This document shows positions 7,778-16,922 of a stretch of 64,000 nt of DNA, piece by piece. Position 1 is the stretch's first letter. The number at the start of each line of letters is the position of its first letter. The translations under genes and the position numbers were made by a program. The stretch is from assembly GCA_934660965.1 (NCBI GenBank), contig CAKUIM010000004.1, forward strand, positions 1 to 64,000, in the 5' to 3' direction. A model generated the notes under the pieces. That model had not been told where the DNA came from. It did not search any database and saw only the letters and a list, made by a program, of their open reading frames with translations. The stretch comes from an uncultured Oscillospiraceae bacterium. Lineage in GTDB: Bacteria > Bacillota > Clostridia > Oscillospirales > Oscillospiraceae.

Positions 7778-8752
7778 ATGCGCAAAAAAACACCCGCCGC
7801 CCTCATGGCGGCCCTGTGCCTGATATGCTCCCTCGCCGCCTGCTCCCCCTCCGGCGGCCAGCCCTCTTCCTCCCCCTCCGTCCAGCCCTCCGCCGCGCCG
7901 TCCCAGTCGGTGCAGCCGGAGTCCCCCCAGCCCTCGGCGCAGCCCATCGCTCTCACCCGGGACACCTTCCCCCGGCTGGACGGTTCCACCTCCACCGCTC
8001 CCCTGGGCCGGGCCATCGCCTCGCTGCTGCTGGGCGAGAGCGAGGACGAGGTGGCAGACCTCATCAACTTCTCCCGCACCACCGCATCCTTCCGGGCTCT
8101 GATGGACGGCAAGGCCGACCTGCTCATCGTGGGCGAGCCCAACGCCTCGGTCTATGACGAGATGGACGCGGCGGGCTTCAAGGCCTCCATCGACACCTTC
8201 GCCACCGACGGCCTGGTGTTCGTGGTCAACGCCGACAACCCGGTCAATTCCCTCACCGCCCAGCAGCTTCAGGACATCTACGCCGGCAAGATCACCAACT
8301 GGAAGGAGGTGGGCGGCAACGACGAGCCCATCGTCCCCTTCCAGCGCAACAAGGACGCCGGCAGCCAGGCCCTGATGAAAAAGCTTGTGATGAAGGACGT
8401 ACCCTTCATGGCCGCCCCGGAGGGCCACATTGTGGACTCTATGATGGGCCTGATGGAGGCGGTGCGCTCCTACGACAACTCCGCCGGCGCCATCGGCTAC
8501 TCGGTGTACTACTACGCCCACGATATGGAGATGGCCCAGGGCCTCAAGCTGCTGGCTGTGGACGGCGTGGCCCCCTCCGCCCAGTCCATCCGGGAAGAGA
8601 GCTACCCCTTCCGCAACGCCTACTATGTGGTCATGGCCGCAGACACCCCGGAGGACTCCGTCACCGCCGCCCTCTACCGCTGGATCCTCTCCGAGGAGGG
8701 GCAGAAGCTGGTGGCCATGCAGGGCTATGTCTCCGTTTTGGAGGTGAAGTAA
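7778..8752 (+). CDS. PstS-like substrate-binding lipoprotein
   Basis: 324 aa. A lipobox (SLAACS, Cys about 22) and a Ser/Pro/Gln-rich linker precede a periplasmic-binding-protein fold. LDGSTSTAPLG resembles the phosphate-coordinating loop of PstS proteins, and DIYAGKITNWKEVGG plus RNKDAGSQ are typical of that family. A clear AAGGAGG site lies 7 nt before the ATG. No pstC, pstA, pstB or phoU is nearby, so whether it feeds a distant phosphate ABC transporter or acts as a sensor is open. The next gene starts 1 nt after its stop. Confidence 0.8.
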   Translation: MRKKTPAALMAALCLICSLAACSPSGGQPSSSPSVQPSAAPSQSVQPESPQPSAQPIALTRDTFPRLDGSTSTAPLGRAIASLLLGESEDEVADLINFSRTTASFRALMDGKADLLIVGEPNASVYDEMDAAGFKASIDTFATDGLVFVVNADNPVNSLTAQQLQDIYAGKITNWKEVGGNDEPIVPFQRNKDAGSQALMKKLVMKDVPFMAAPEGHIVDSMMGLMEAVRSYDNSAGAIGYSVYYYAHDMEMAQGLKLLAVDGVAPSAQSIREESYPFRNAYYVVMAADTPEDSVTAALYRWILSEEGQKLVAMQGYVSVLEVK

Positions 8753-8753
8753 G

Positions 8754-10169
8754 ATGAAGCGCCGCGCTCTTTCCCTGCTGCTGTGCGGCATGCTGCTGAC
8801 CCTGTGCGCCTGCCAGGGCGCCGCACCCAGCCCCAGCGGCGACCCCGCGCCCGCCGCCTCGGGCAGCCAGACGCCCAGCGCAGCGCCCTCCTCCGCGCCG
8901 TCGGAGAACCCTGACGCAGGCGGCGGCATCTTTGTCACCCACTGGGACAAGGTCACCGCCCCTGACCGGTCGGTGATCTCCCGCCGCATTTCCGACGGGC
9001 CGCTCACCGACTTCACCCCCGCGGAGGGCTACGGCACCGTCGTCCCCTATCTCGGCAGCGAGATGCGGGTGCGCATCAACGACACCCCCGATGAGGACGA
9101 GGAATTTGAGTATGGCTATACCCAGTCCCTCTACGGCCTGTGCACCACCGACGGCACCATCCTCACCGACCCGGTCTATCACGGCATCGTGATCCCCTCC
9201 TGGTACGACGCGGGCACCTACCGGAGCACCGACCTGCCCATGTGGCTGCTGCTGCGCACCGCCCAGGATGAGGACGGCGAGTATTATACCAGCGTGGGCG
9301 TCGCCGCCAAGGACGGCTCGTGGTACACCGGGCAGCTCTTTGAGGGCGGCATCTCCGCCTACATCGCGTCCAGCCCCGCGGGCGTGCTCATGAAGCTTGA
9401 TGACGAGACCGCCGTGATGATCGGCACCGACGGCCAGGAGCTCTTCCGCTGGACGCTGGACGACTTCCTCCCCGCCGACAGCGAGGCCCGGGATTATTTC
9501 TTCACCGACGGCCTCAACTGGACCCTGCGCTGCTACGGAAACCGGCTCTACTACGACCCCTACGGCATCGGCTCCGACGACAACCAGCCCTCCCGCTGGA
9601 TCGACCCCTGGACGGGCAAGGATCTGGAGAACCCCGCGCTGACCATCCCCACCTCCGACGAGCACGTGGACCGGCAGTATTTCCAGGGCGGCTGGTGGGA
9701 AAACAACGGCGAGACGATCTCTGTGACCTATGACGACGGCGGCACCGAAACCATCACCCTGGCCTCTGAGCTTGGCTCCATCAGCTATTTCGGCGAAAAG
9801 CACATCGTCTACAGTTACTTCGACAACGCCTCCAAGGAAACCGTCTACACCCTCACCGACCATGAGAACACGGTGCTGCGCACCGTCAAAGCGGGCGGCT
9901 ACCTGGGCCTGATCACCGACGAGCTCACCGGCGTGAGCTACCCCTATCTTGCCTACTACTCCGACAACGGCTACAACTCCGAAGCCCCCATGTACCTGCT
10001 GCGGGACGACGGCACCGCCTTCCTCACCGCCAGCAACTGGGTCGACGTGTACGGCGGCCTTGCCGTCTACTGCGACGGCACCTCCTATCATCTCACCGAC
10101 CTTGCCAGCCTCCGGGACCTCATCCGCCTGCCCCGCTGGGCTGCCATGGACCTGGCCGCCGACGAGTAA
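8754..10169 (+). CDS. hypothetical lipoprotein, WG-repeat-like
   Basis: 471 aa. Signal peptide with lipobox (TLCACQ), then a Pro/Ser/Ala-rich tether to about residue 60. The rest is acidic and made of recurrent beta-hairpin-like segments (for example LCTTDGTILTDPVY, MIGTDGQELF, LLRDDGTAFL) reminiscent of WG or beta-propeller blades. I do not recognise a named family. Its start is 1 nt after the PstS-like stop, so the two are translationally linked and probably act together at the membrane surface. Confidence 0.6.
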   Translation: MKRRALSLLLCGMLLTLCACQGAAPSPSGDPAPAASGSQTPSAAPSSAPSENPDAGGGIFVTHWDKVTAPDRSVISRRISDGPLTDFTPAEGYGTVVPYLGSEMRVRINDTPDEDEEFEYGYTQSLYGLCTTDGTILTDPVYHGIVIPSWYDAGTYRSTDLPMWLLLRTAQDEDGEYYTSVGVAAKDGSWYTGQLFEGGISAYIASSPAGVLMKLDDETAVMIGTDGQELFRWTLDDFLPADSEARDYFFTDGLNWTLRCYGNRLYYDPYGIGSDDNQPSRWIDPWTGKDLENPALTIPTSDEHVDRQYFQGGWWENNGETISVTYDDGGTETITLASELGSISYFGEKHIVYSYFDNASKETVYTLTDHENTVLRTVKAGGYLGLITDELTGVSYPYLAYYSDNGYNSEAPMYLLRDDGTAFLTASNWVDVYGGLAVYCDGTSYHLTDLASLRDLIRLPRWAAMDLAADE

Positions 10170-10211
10170 CCCCTCCCCCGCGCCCATCTTCACGAGTAAA
10201 GGAGCCTTCCT

Positions 10212-11153
10212 ATGAAACGAGCCCTTCCCTTCGCCCTTGCAGCCCTTCTGCTGCTCTCGGCCTGCCGGGCGCCGGCGGCGGACAGCCCAGCCCCGGTGAA
10301 CCCCCCCAGCCCTGCCGTCACCGACGGCGGCAATCCCGACGGGCGCTATCTCTTTTACGAGGGCTTCTTCCTGGGCTGCTATGACGGCGCCTGGCGCAGC
10401 GCGGCGGAGGGCGGCTTCTCCCTTTCCGAGGTGTTCTGCCGCGCCTATCTGGACCCCTGGGGGGAGGAGCTCCACGCGGTGCGCTTCTTTGCCGGCGACG
10501 GCCCCGGCGCTTTCTACGACGCGGAAAAGGCCCGCGCTGCCCTGGAGCCCAACGGCATCCTGGAGGGGGAGGACTTTATCATGAAGCTGCCCGCCGCCCT
10601 CACCCCTGCCGCGGCAGTGCTGCCCATCCCTGACTACAACTTCTTCGCCCAGTTTGACGGCCAGACCTATCAGCTCATTTCCAACTCCCAGCTGTCTATC
10701 CCCTACATGACCCCCGCCGACGGCCCGGGAGAGGAGGCCGTTCTCCGTGCGCTGGAGGGCTGCGGCATCCACGCCGACCCGGACTGGATGGACGTGTCCA
10801 CCTGGGAGGTAGCCCTGGACGGCGACGGTGCGGCAGAGCTGCTGACCCTGTGCAGAAATAAGGAGGATGAGGACACCGGCTTTCTCTCCCTGCCCGAGGG
10901 CGGCCAGATCTTTTACGCCCTGCTGCTCACAAAGGGCGGCGAGACCGGCGCCGTCACCTCCCACGCCATCGACTACACCGACGACGTCACCGCCTACTTC
11001 ACCCCCGGCAATCCCCTGGCCGCCGACCTGGATGGAGATGGCCGGTGCGAGCTGCTGCTCCAGGAGGGCTGCTGGGAGTGGGGCTATTACTATGTCTTTT
11101 CCCCCGACGGCGGGGCCTGGCGCCAGGTGATGAGCGCGGAGTACGGTGTCTGA
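10212..11153 (+). CDS. hypothetical lipoprotein with FG-GAP-like motif
   Basis: 313 aa. Signal peptide and lipobox (LLSACR), short Pro-rich tether, then an extracellular domain. The segment AADLDGDGRCELLL near the C-terminus is an FG-GAP/VCBS-type calcium-binding motif, and VALDGDGAAELLTL is a second copy. Function unknown. It is third in the row after the PstS-like gene (42 nt gap) and shares its codon use, so it probably belongs to the same transcript. Confidence 0.6.
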   Translation: MKRALPFALAALLLLSACRAPAADSPAPVNPPSPAVTDGGNPDGRYLFYEGFFLGCYDGAWRSAAEGGFSLSEVFCRAYLDPWGEELHAVRFFAGDGPGAFYDAEKARAALEPNGILEGEDFIMKLPAALTPAAAVLPIPDYNFFAQFDGQTYQLISNSQLSIPYMTPADGPGEEAVLRALEGCGIHADPDWMDVSTWEVALDGDGAAELLTLCRNKEDEDTGFLSLPEGGQIFYALLLTKGGETGAVTSHAIDYTDDVTAYFTPGNPLAADLDGDGRCELLLQEGCWEWGYYYVFSPDGGAWRQVMSAEYGV

Positions 11154-11250
11154 CCCAACCAGCGCTCGCCCGGCAGCACTCATGTACTTCAGTTCAGCAT
11201 TTCGCCGCAAATCCGCAAAATTTTCCCCGCTGAATTTTTCCGTTTTTCTC

Positions 11251-11279
11251 TTGCCTTTCCCGGTATCCCCTGCTATGAT
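11251..11279 (+). promoter_or_regulatory. promoter for the HPr-like gene
   Basis: TTGCCT at 11251-11256 and TATGAT at 11274-11279, 17-bp spacing, about 50 bp before the HPr-like ATG. Confidence 0.6.
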
Positions 11280-11327
11280 GAAGGTGCCCGGCAAGGGCAG
11301 AGTCAATACATACGGAGGTGATACCCC

Positions 11328-11543
11328 ATGGTCATCGTGAAAACGTTCAATTCCGTGTCCGAGCTTCAGGAGCTTCAGCGCATCGCCTGTTCCGTCACCG
11401 AGGATGTGTATCTCCACTCCATGGATAACTCCATCATGGTGGACGCCAAGTCCTTCATCAACCTCTTTACCCTGGACTTTTCCAAGCCGGTGAAGATCGT
11501 CACCGAATCCGACGAGGTGGGCAAGCTGTTCCAGAAGCTCTGA
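11328..11543 (+). CDS. HPr-family protein lacking the phospho-histidine (Crh-like)
   Basis: 71 aa. The C-terminal half (MVDAKSFINLFTLDFSKPVKI) follows the HPr pattern around the regulatory serine (KSIMGVM-type), but the N-terminal region has no histidine where HPr His15 should be. It therefore cannot carry PTS phosphate in the normal way and resembles Crh or the short histidine-less HPr proteins of Clostridia, which are presumed regulators. GGAGGTG precedes the ATG. It is monocistronic, with its own promoter and terminator. Confidence 0.75.
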   Translation: MVIVKTFNSVSELQELQRIACSVTEDVYLHSMDNSIMVDAKSFINLFTLDFSKPVKIVTESDEVGKLFQKL

Positions 11544-11566
11544 TCCGGCCCCTCTCCACGCAGCGC

Positions 11567-11606
11567 AAAAGGCGCAGGCCCGAAGAAACGGGCCCGCGCC
11601 TTTTTT
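11567..11606 (+). terminator. terminator after HPr-like gene
   Basis: Stem AAGGCGCAGGCCCG / CGGGCCCGCGCCTT with one mismatch, followed by a run of six T. Confidence 0.85.
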
Positions 11607-11690
11607 CGTTGTCCTGTGCCGCCCTGCCGCCCGGGGCGGACCCGCTCCCCCTTCCGGATGGCTTATGCCGCGCCTGCGGATATATTTTTC

Positions 11691-11719
11691 TTGCTTTCCC
11701 TCCTGTTTTCCTGTATACT
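11691..11719 (+). promoter_or_regulatory. promoter for the surface-protein leader
   Basis: TTGCTT at 11691-11696 and TATACT at 11714-11719, 17-bp spacing. It would give a leader of over 300 nt for the SLH gene at 12053. Confidence 0.6.
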
Positions 11720-11775
11720 GACTGTGTATATACAAAAAGGGGCTTGTATTCAGCTCAAGCGAAAGGAGGGCCACA

Positions 11776-12052
11776 ATGAGGTACAGCTGTTTTTTCGTTT
11801 TCTCTTTGTTCCGGCGGGAGCGGTATGCCCTTTGCGGCAATCCGCCTAATCGGCACGCAAGGAGTTGGTGCGCGTTTTCCTGTGCTGCGGCACGGGCAAA
11901 CGCGTATTTTTTATCTGCGGAAGCCAGAGGTCTTTGCAAAGGGAAGGATTTCCCTTTGCAGCGGGATATATCCCGCTGCGCGGCTCCTCTGTCCGCAGAC
12001 GCCGCCCCTGACAGGCAAAAGACGATGGCTTTCAAGAAAGGAGACGGAGGAC
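11776..12052 (+). other. long structured leader of the SLH gene
   Basis: The 510-bp gap before the SLH gene holds the HPr terminator, a promoter at 11691-11719 and then this leader. AAAGGAGGGCCACAATG at about 11760 could start a short Cys/Arg-rich frame running into the SLH gene in another frame; this may be a leader peptide but has no recognisable family. At 11914-11999 an outer stem (11914-11921 and 11925-11930 with 11986-11999) encloses two hairpins: 11-bp arms of TGCAAAGGGAA and 9-bp arms of GCAGCGGGA. I recognise no known riboswitch. Confidence 0.5.
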
Positions 12053-15046
12053 ATGAAAAAAACAAAAAGGCGGCTTTTCAGCGCCCTGCTCACCTGCCTT
12101 ATGCTGCTGCTCTTCCCGATGGCGGCGCGTGCGGACAGCCCTGCCCAATATTCGGCGGGCACGCTGGATGAGCTGATTTCCGCCGTTATGGAGATCAATC
12201 GGAACGGCGGCGAGGCGGAGATCACTCTGACCAATAACATCACCCTGAGCAGGGCCGCATGGCAGGCGGCGCACACCGCCGCGGGCCTGTCCGCCGCCGA
12301 CGACGCCCTGTCCTTCACAAAGGGCACCGCCACCCTCCTCGGCGGGGGGCACAGCATCACGGCGGACGCCGCCGGGCACCGCGGCATCAGCGTCAGCGGC
12401 AGCGCCGTGCTGAATCTGGGTAAGCCCGGCTACACCGGGGGCCTGACCATCCGGGGCGGCGGCGGGGATGCGAACCTTGCCAACCCCCTGATCAATGTGG
12501 GCGGCCCGGCCGTGCTGAACATGTACGACGGCGCGGCGGTAAAGGACTCCCTGTCCGGCGGCACGTCCGGCGGCGTGCAGCTGCAGGACTCCGCTGCGTT
12601 CAACATGCACGGCGGCGTGATCGAAAACTGCAACAACTTTGCCTCTGTCGCCGGCGGTGTGCATGTGGGCGGCAGCGCGGTGTTCAACCTCTGCGGCGGC
12701 ACCATCCGCGGCTGCAAGGGCGAGGGCTTCGGCGGCGGCGTCACCATCAGCAGTCAGGGGCGCATGGAGTTCAGCGCCGGCCTCATCGAGGGCTGTGAGA
12801 GCCTGAGCTACGGCGGCGCCATCCTGCTCGTATCCTCCACCCCCATCTATTACGGCGGCGGCACCACGGGGCCGACTGTCCCCGCCCTGACGATGACGGG
12901 CGGCACCATCCGCGGCTGCACGGCCGCGGAGTACGGCGGCGGCGTGGCCCTCTACGCCTACGATGCCGTGGCGGAGCTCACCGGCGGCGCCATCACCGGC
13001 TGCATGGCGGGCGAGAGCGGCGGCGGCGCGGCCTGCCTGTTCGGGACGCTCACCGCAGCCGGCTGCGCCGTCTACGACAACACCGCCAATGCCTCGGCGG
13101 ACGATGTGTTCAACTACGGCAGCGGCGGTACGCTCACCCTGGGCGCGCTGCCGGGCGGCCTGACCCTCACCGCCACGGGAAAGCCCATCGACGGCTGGTA
13201 CAAGGACAGGAGCGGCACAAACCGGCGCTGGAGCTACCTGTATGACAACACCCCGGCGGCCATCCTGGCGCAGGAGCCCCTTACCGCCTCCACGCAGACC
13301 CATACCATCAAGGCCGCCCACGGGCCCTACTATACCGTCACCTATGACCTCGGCGGCGGCACGGGCACGGGCTACGACCCGGTTTCCGTGGCCAAGGGCA
13401 CGCGGCATACCCTCCTGCCCGCCCCCGCCCGGGACGGCCATGTGTTCGCCGGCTGGAAGGTGGGGAGCAGAACACTGCGGCCCGGAGAGGCGATTACCAT
13501 CAACGCCGCCACCACGGTCACCGCCCAGTGGCTCACCGTGGACGAGTGGCTGGATCAGCGGCTGAACATCCAGGTGGATGTGAATGTGGACGTCAGCGTG
13601 GCCGTGGGCGAGAACCAGCAGGACCTCTTCGCCGCCCGGGTGGACGAGAGCAGCCGGGAGTGGCTGCGCGCGCAGGTGAAGGACTGGATCCAGGGCATCC
13701 TGACGCAGGCCTATCCCGATGAGATCAGCCAGAGCAGCGCAGACGAGCTGCACCGCCTGATTACCGCCACCGGCGCGGACACCATCGACGTGACGCTGAC
13801 CGTGGGCGTCAGATTCACCGGCCAGCCCAACCAGGGGGAGCAGGCCCTGCTTGACCCCCATATAACCGCGGAGGAGACCGCCCAGGTATGGCAGCTCACG
13901 GTGTCGCTTGGGGCCGAGGCCAAGAAGTCCGGCACTACCTTCGACCTGATAGAGACGTTCCCCATCACAGAGCTGGACGAGGCCGTCCCCATCCATCTGA
14001 CCACAGGGCAGGATTACAGCGGAAAGACCGTCCGGGTGCTCTATATCCACGGCGGCCAGGTCAGGACTGCGGAGGCCTCTGTGGACCAGGCGGCCGCCGC
14101 GGTGACCATCCGGGCCCGGGAGTTCTCCCCTTACATCATTCTCAGCAAGGCCGCCGGGGGCGGCGGCAGCTGGCTTGCGCAGTATGTGCTGCAGTACGAG
14201 TCCAACGGCGGCACCGCCTATCCCAGCGAGCTCTATTGGGAGGGGGCGGTTGTGACGCTGGGCAAGGTGCCTGTGCGGGAGGGCTATACCTTTACCGGCT
14301 GGTACGCCGAGCCGGAGTTGACGACCCGTCTGGACGCCGTCCATATGACCCGCAGCATAACGGTATATGCCGGATGGTCGGCAGCCGCTGTCCCGGCATG
14401 GCTGAACAGCAGCGACCACTTTGCCTACCTTTACGGATACCCTGACGGCATGGTGAAGCCTCTCAATGACATTACCCGCGCCGAGGTGGCCGCCATCCTG
14501 TACCGCCTTCTGCGGGAGGACATCAGGCGGGAAAACCATACGCTTGAAAACCCCTTCCTGGATGTGCCGGCAGATGCATGGTATGCCGCGGAGGTCTCCA
14601 CCATGGCAAGGCTGGGCATATTTGTCGGCCGGGCCCCCGGCATCTTCGAGCCGGACGCCCCCATCACGCGGGCGGAGTTTGCGGCGGTGTGCGCGCGCTT
14701 TGACCAAAGCAAGGTCACGGCAGAGAGCCGTTTCCCCGATATTGCCGGGCATTGGGCGGAGGCGTACATCCAGCGCGCCGCCGCGCTCGGCTGGGTACAG
14801 GGGTACCCCGATGGGAGCTTTGGCCCGGACAGGCTCATCACCCGCGCGGAAGCCGTCACCCTGATCAACCGGGTGCTTCGCCGGAATCCCGCCGGCCCGG
14901 ACGACCTTCTTCCCGATATGAAGGTATGGCCGGACAATCCCGAGGAGGCCTGGTACTACCTTGCGATACAGGAGGCCTCCAACGGGCACGGCTACCGGCG
15001 CAGGGACGACGGGCACGAGCGGTGGACGGCGCTGACCGGGCGCTGA
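12053..15046 (+). CDS. SLH-anchored beta-helix surface protein
   Basis: 997 aa, secreted. The signal peptide ends near ARADS. Residues about 60-370 are a right-handed beta-helix with repeating GGTIRGC / GGVIENC-type rungs. Two InlB-B/Listeria-Bacteroides repeats follow (ending TVTAQW near 490 and ITVYAGW near 780), separated by a region rich in DVNVDVSV. The C-terminus carries three SLH motifs (DITRAEVAAILYRL, PITRAEFAAVCARF, LITRAEAVTLINRV) for non-covalent cell-wall anchoring. The start is the ATG at 12053 after GACGGAGG. The ligand or adhesion role is unknown. A strong terminator follows. Confidence 0.85.
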   Translation: MKKTKRRLFSALLTCLMLLLFPMAARADSPAQYSAGTLDELISAVMEINRNGGEAEITLTNNITLSRAAWQAAHTAAGLSAADDALSFTKGTATLLGGGHSITADAAGHRGISVSGSAVLNLGKPGYTGGLTIRGGGGDANLANPLINVGGPAVLNMYDGAAVKDSLSGGTSGGVQLQDSAAFNMHGGVIENCNNFASVAGGVHVGGSAVFNLCGGTIRGCKGEGFGGGVTISSQGRMEFSAGLIEGCESLSYGGAILLVSSTPIYYGGGTTGPTVPALTMTGGTIRGCTAAEYGGGVALYAYDAVAELTGGAITGCMAGESGGGAACLFGTLTAAGCAVYDNTANASADDVFNYGSGGTLTLGALPGGLTLTATGKPIDGWYKDRSGTNRRWSYLYDNTPAAILAQEPLTASTQTHTIKAAHGPYYTVTYDLGGGTGTGYDPVSVAKGTRHTLLPAPARDGHVFAGWKVGSRTLRPGEAITINAATTVTAQWLTVDEWLDQRLNIQVDVNVDVSVAVGENQQDLFAARVDESSREWLRAQVKDWIQGILTQAYPDEISQSSADELHRLITATGADTIDVTLTVGVRFTGQPNQGEQALLDPHITAEETAQVWQLTVSLGAEAKKSGTTFDLIETFPITELDEAVPIHLTTGQDYSGKTVRVLYIHGGQVRTAEASVDQAAAAVTIRAREFSPYIILSKAAGGGGSWLAQYVLQYESNGGTAYPSELYWEGAVVTLGKVPVREGYTFTGWYAEPELTTRLDAVHMTRSITVYAGWSAAAVPAWLNSSDHFAYLYGYPDGMVKPLNDITRAEVAAILYRLLREDIRRENHTLENPFLDVPADAWYAAEVSTMARLGIFVGRAPGIFEPDAPITRAEFAAVCARFDQSKVTAESRFPDIAGHWAEAYIQRAAALGWVQGYPDGSFGPDRLITRAEAVTLINRVLRRNPAGPDDLLPDMKVWPDNPEEAWYYLAIQEASNGHGYRRRDDGHERWTALTGR

Positions 15047-15130
15047 CCGGGCGCTGAGCGGGAAGGGAGCGCAGGCGCAGCTTCGTTCGGCAGGGCCGCG
15101 TAAAAAGCATAAGAAACAGGCAGTTTAACC

Positions 15131-15172
15131 GGCAGAGCGGATATCCCCGGGGGGATATCCGCTCTGCTTTGT
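15131..15172 (+). terminator. strong inverted-repeat terminator
   Basis: A 17-bp stem (15132-15148 with 15151-15167, GCAGAGCGGATATCCCC and complement) followed by TTTGTGT. It ends the SLH transcript and may act for both strands, since the DUF4300 gene converges on it. Confidence 0.85.
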
Positions 15173-15286
15173 GTCCGGGCTGCCTGTGCACAGGTCGGAA
15201 AGGCAAACCGCATATAAGCACGGCAGCTTGGGTGAGCTCAGCCGCCGCGGGCTGTCCTCCTCCCTGCGCCGGGATATCAGGCGGGC

Positions 15287-16219
15287 TCAGCCGGAGGGAG
15301 CCTCTCCCCCGTCCGGCTTCGGACGCCAGCCCTCCATCAGCGCAGCATTCTCCATGAGAAAGGGGCGCGCCGTGTCCTGCCCCCAGGAGACGTCATACTT
15401 GCCCATGAGGTAATCGCTCAGCTCCGTCCGGTCGGCAAAGCGCAGCAGCCGGTACGGCTCCTGAAAGGCCACCTTTTCCACAAAGTACAGCGTCCCATCC
15501 TCCGTCGTCAGCAGCACCCCGACGTGCCCGACAAACAGCACGGATTCCTCCTCGGTCGGCTTGTCATGGAAGAACACGGTGATGAGGCTGATTTTTTCGT
15601 TTTCGGCGAAGGCGACGCCCCGGGCCTCCCACTCCCGCCTCACGGTCTGGACGTGACGCCGGATGTCTGCGGTATCCTCTGCCTGTATGGAGGAATACAG
15701 CGCGCGGAAGTCGGCCAGACTGCTTCCGCCCAGCGCGTCCGGGTCGGCCTTCAGTGCCTCCTCGTCCAGGAACAGCACATCCTCGTCCGCATCGATCCCC
15801 GGGCCGTCTCCCGCGGACACAAACTCCCCAAACAGGTTCATGGCGGTGATCCGGCAGTTATAGCCCGGAAAGGTCCCGTTTTTCGCGGTCCATTCATCCT
15901 GCATTTCATAGGGGTCGTATTTCGTATCCAGCAGCCCCGCTTCCTCAAAGCCGTCTGTGAGCCATTCGGCCTTCACACAGTCATTGAAGCGGTCCACCCG
16001 GTCGAAAAAGCCCTGAACGCGGCCCTCCGACACGCCTGCGCCGGAGAGCAGATTCTGCAAAAGCTGCCGGGACTCGCCGTCGTTCAGGTTGGCGTACCGG
16101 ATCCTGTCCAGCATCGGCCGCCGGCTGTCCGGGCTGCCGCCCTTGCCGCAGCCCGTGAGGGCGGACGTGATAAGAAGGGCGCACATCAAAAGCGCCGCGG
16201 TCTGTCGGTGCAGTTTCAT
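15287..16219 (-). CDS. DUF4300-family lipoprotein
   Basis: 310 aa. The lipobox SALTGCG gives a membrane-anchored exported protein. The body (IRYANLNDGESRQLL..., FFDRVDRFN, PGYNCRITAMNL, VGHVGVLL) matches my recollection of the DUF4300 family of Clostridia and streptococci, of unknown function. The start at 16219 is preferred over an ATG at 16240 because it gives a standard signal peptide and a GAGGATGG site sits upstream. It stands alone between a terminator and the TetR gene. Confidence 0.65.
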   Translation of the reverse strand: MKLHRQTAALLMCALLITSALTGCGKGGSPDSRRPMLDRIRYANLNDGESRQLLQNLLSGAGVSEGRVQGFFDRVDRFNDCVKAEWLTDGFEEAGLLDTKYDPYEMQDEWTAKNGTFPGYNCRITAMNLFGEFVSAGDGPGIDADEDVLFLDEEALKADPDALGGSSLADFRALYSSIQAEDTADIRRHVQTVRREWEARGVAFAENEKISLITVFFHDKPTEEESVLFVGHVGVLLTTEDGTLYFVEKVAFQEPYRLLRFADRTELSDYLMGKYDVSWGQDTARPFLMENAALMEGWRPKPDGGEAPSG

Positions 16220-16322
16220 GGTTCTGATCCATCCTCGCATGATAAAGTAGTCGTGAGAAAGCCCCGCTCCAAGGGCTGCACCCCGCGTTTGGGGCGGGGG
16301 GCAGCTTGCCTCGGCGCAGGCC

Positions 16323-16871
16323 TTATCGGAACAGAGACAGGCTGGCCTTCACCACCTGGCTGACAAAGCGGATGGTCTCCTCCTTGCCGTACCTGCCGTA
16401 ACCCTCCACAACAACGTGCATCAGCCCGTTGGAGAGATGGGTGTACATCATTTCCAGCTCCGCCTCGCCGGCCTTCGGCAGCTCCCGCCGCCAGTACGCG
16501 ATGCTGTCGTCTCTGGCCAGGGCGATCATTTTCATCAGGATGGTGGAGCTTGTATTTCCCAGAATGAGCACACGGCAGGCATCCCGGTTCTGCTCGACCA
16601 TGTCGTAGATGGCCTCAATAAGCGCCGTTACATCAAAGGAGCTGATATAGCGCAGAGACTTTTCAAAGGCGGCGATGAGCTCGTTCTCAATGCACTCCAG
16701 CAGCGCGAAGCAGTCGCTGTAATGGGCATAGAAGGTGGCGCGGTTGAGCTGCGCCAGGGCGCAGACCTCTTTCACCGTGATCTTGTTGACGGGCTTTTCC
16801 TGCAGCAGCGTCAGAAAGGACTGCTTGAGCACCAGCTGTGTATAGCGTTTCCTCGCATCCAGCCGTTCCAT
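16323..16871 (-). CDS. TetR/AcrR-family regulator
   Basis: 182 aa. N-terminal helix-turn-helix: ITVKEVCALAQLNRATFYAH, a textbook TetR recognition helix, followed by a C-terminal ligand/dimer domain of the DhaS/TetR_C_8 type. It is divergent from the epimerase gene at 17042, and the shared 170-bp intergenic region holds a 17-bp inverted repeat around the promoter, so it probably represses that gene and possibly itself. The inducer cannot be told from sequence. Confidence 0.85.
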   Translation of the reverse strand: MERLDARKRYTQLVLKQSFLTLLQEKPVNKITVKEVCALAQLNRATFYAHYSDCFALLECIENELIAAFEKSLRYISSFDVTALIEAIYDMVEQNRDACRVLILGNTSSTILMKMIALARDDSIAYWRRELPKAGEAELEMMYTHLSNGLMHVVVEGYGRYGKEETIRFVSQVVKASLSLFR

Positions 16872-16922
16872 ACATCCGCCTCCATAAAAAGTTTACAAAA
16901 TCGAGCGACACTCGCTCCGGTT

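Noticed and set aside
11881..11999. c-di-GMP-I riboswitch (CACGGGCAAACG seen)
   Set aside because: Only one short match to the GEMM core; the tetraloop receptor and the GACGCAAAGCC segment are missing.
8661..12065. Very long open frame on the minus strand opposite the lipoprotein genes
   Set aside because: It is the mirror of GC-rich codon-position bias; it has no start context, no domain pattern and crosses several real genes and terminators.
12032..15016. Long minus-strand frame opposite the SLH gene
   Set aside because: Composition shadow of a repetitive Gly/Ala-rich gene; no ribosome site and no recognisable protein features.
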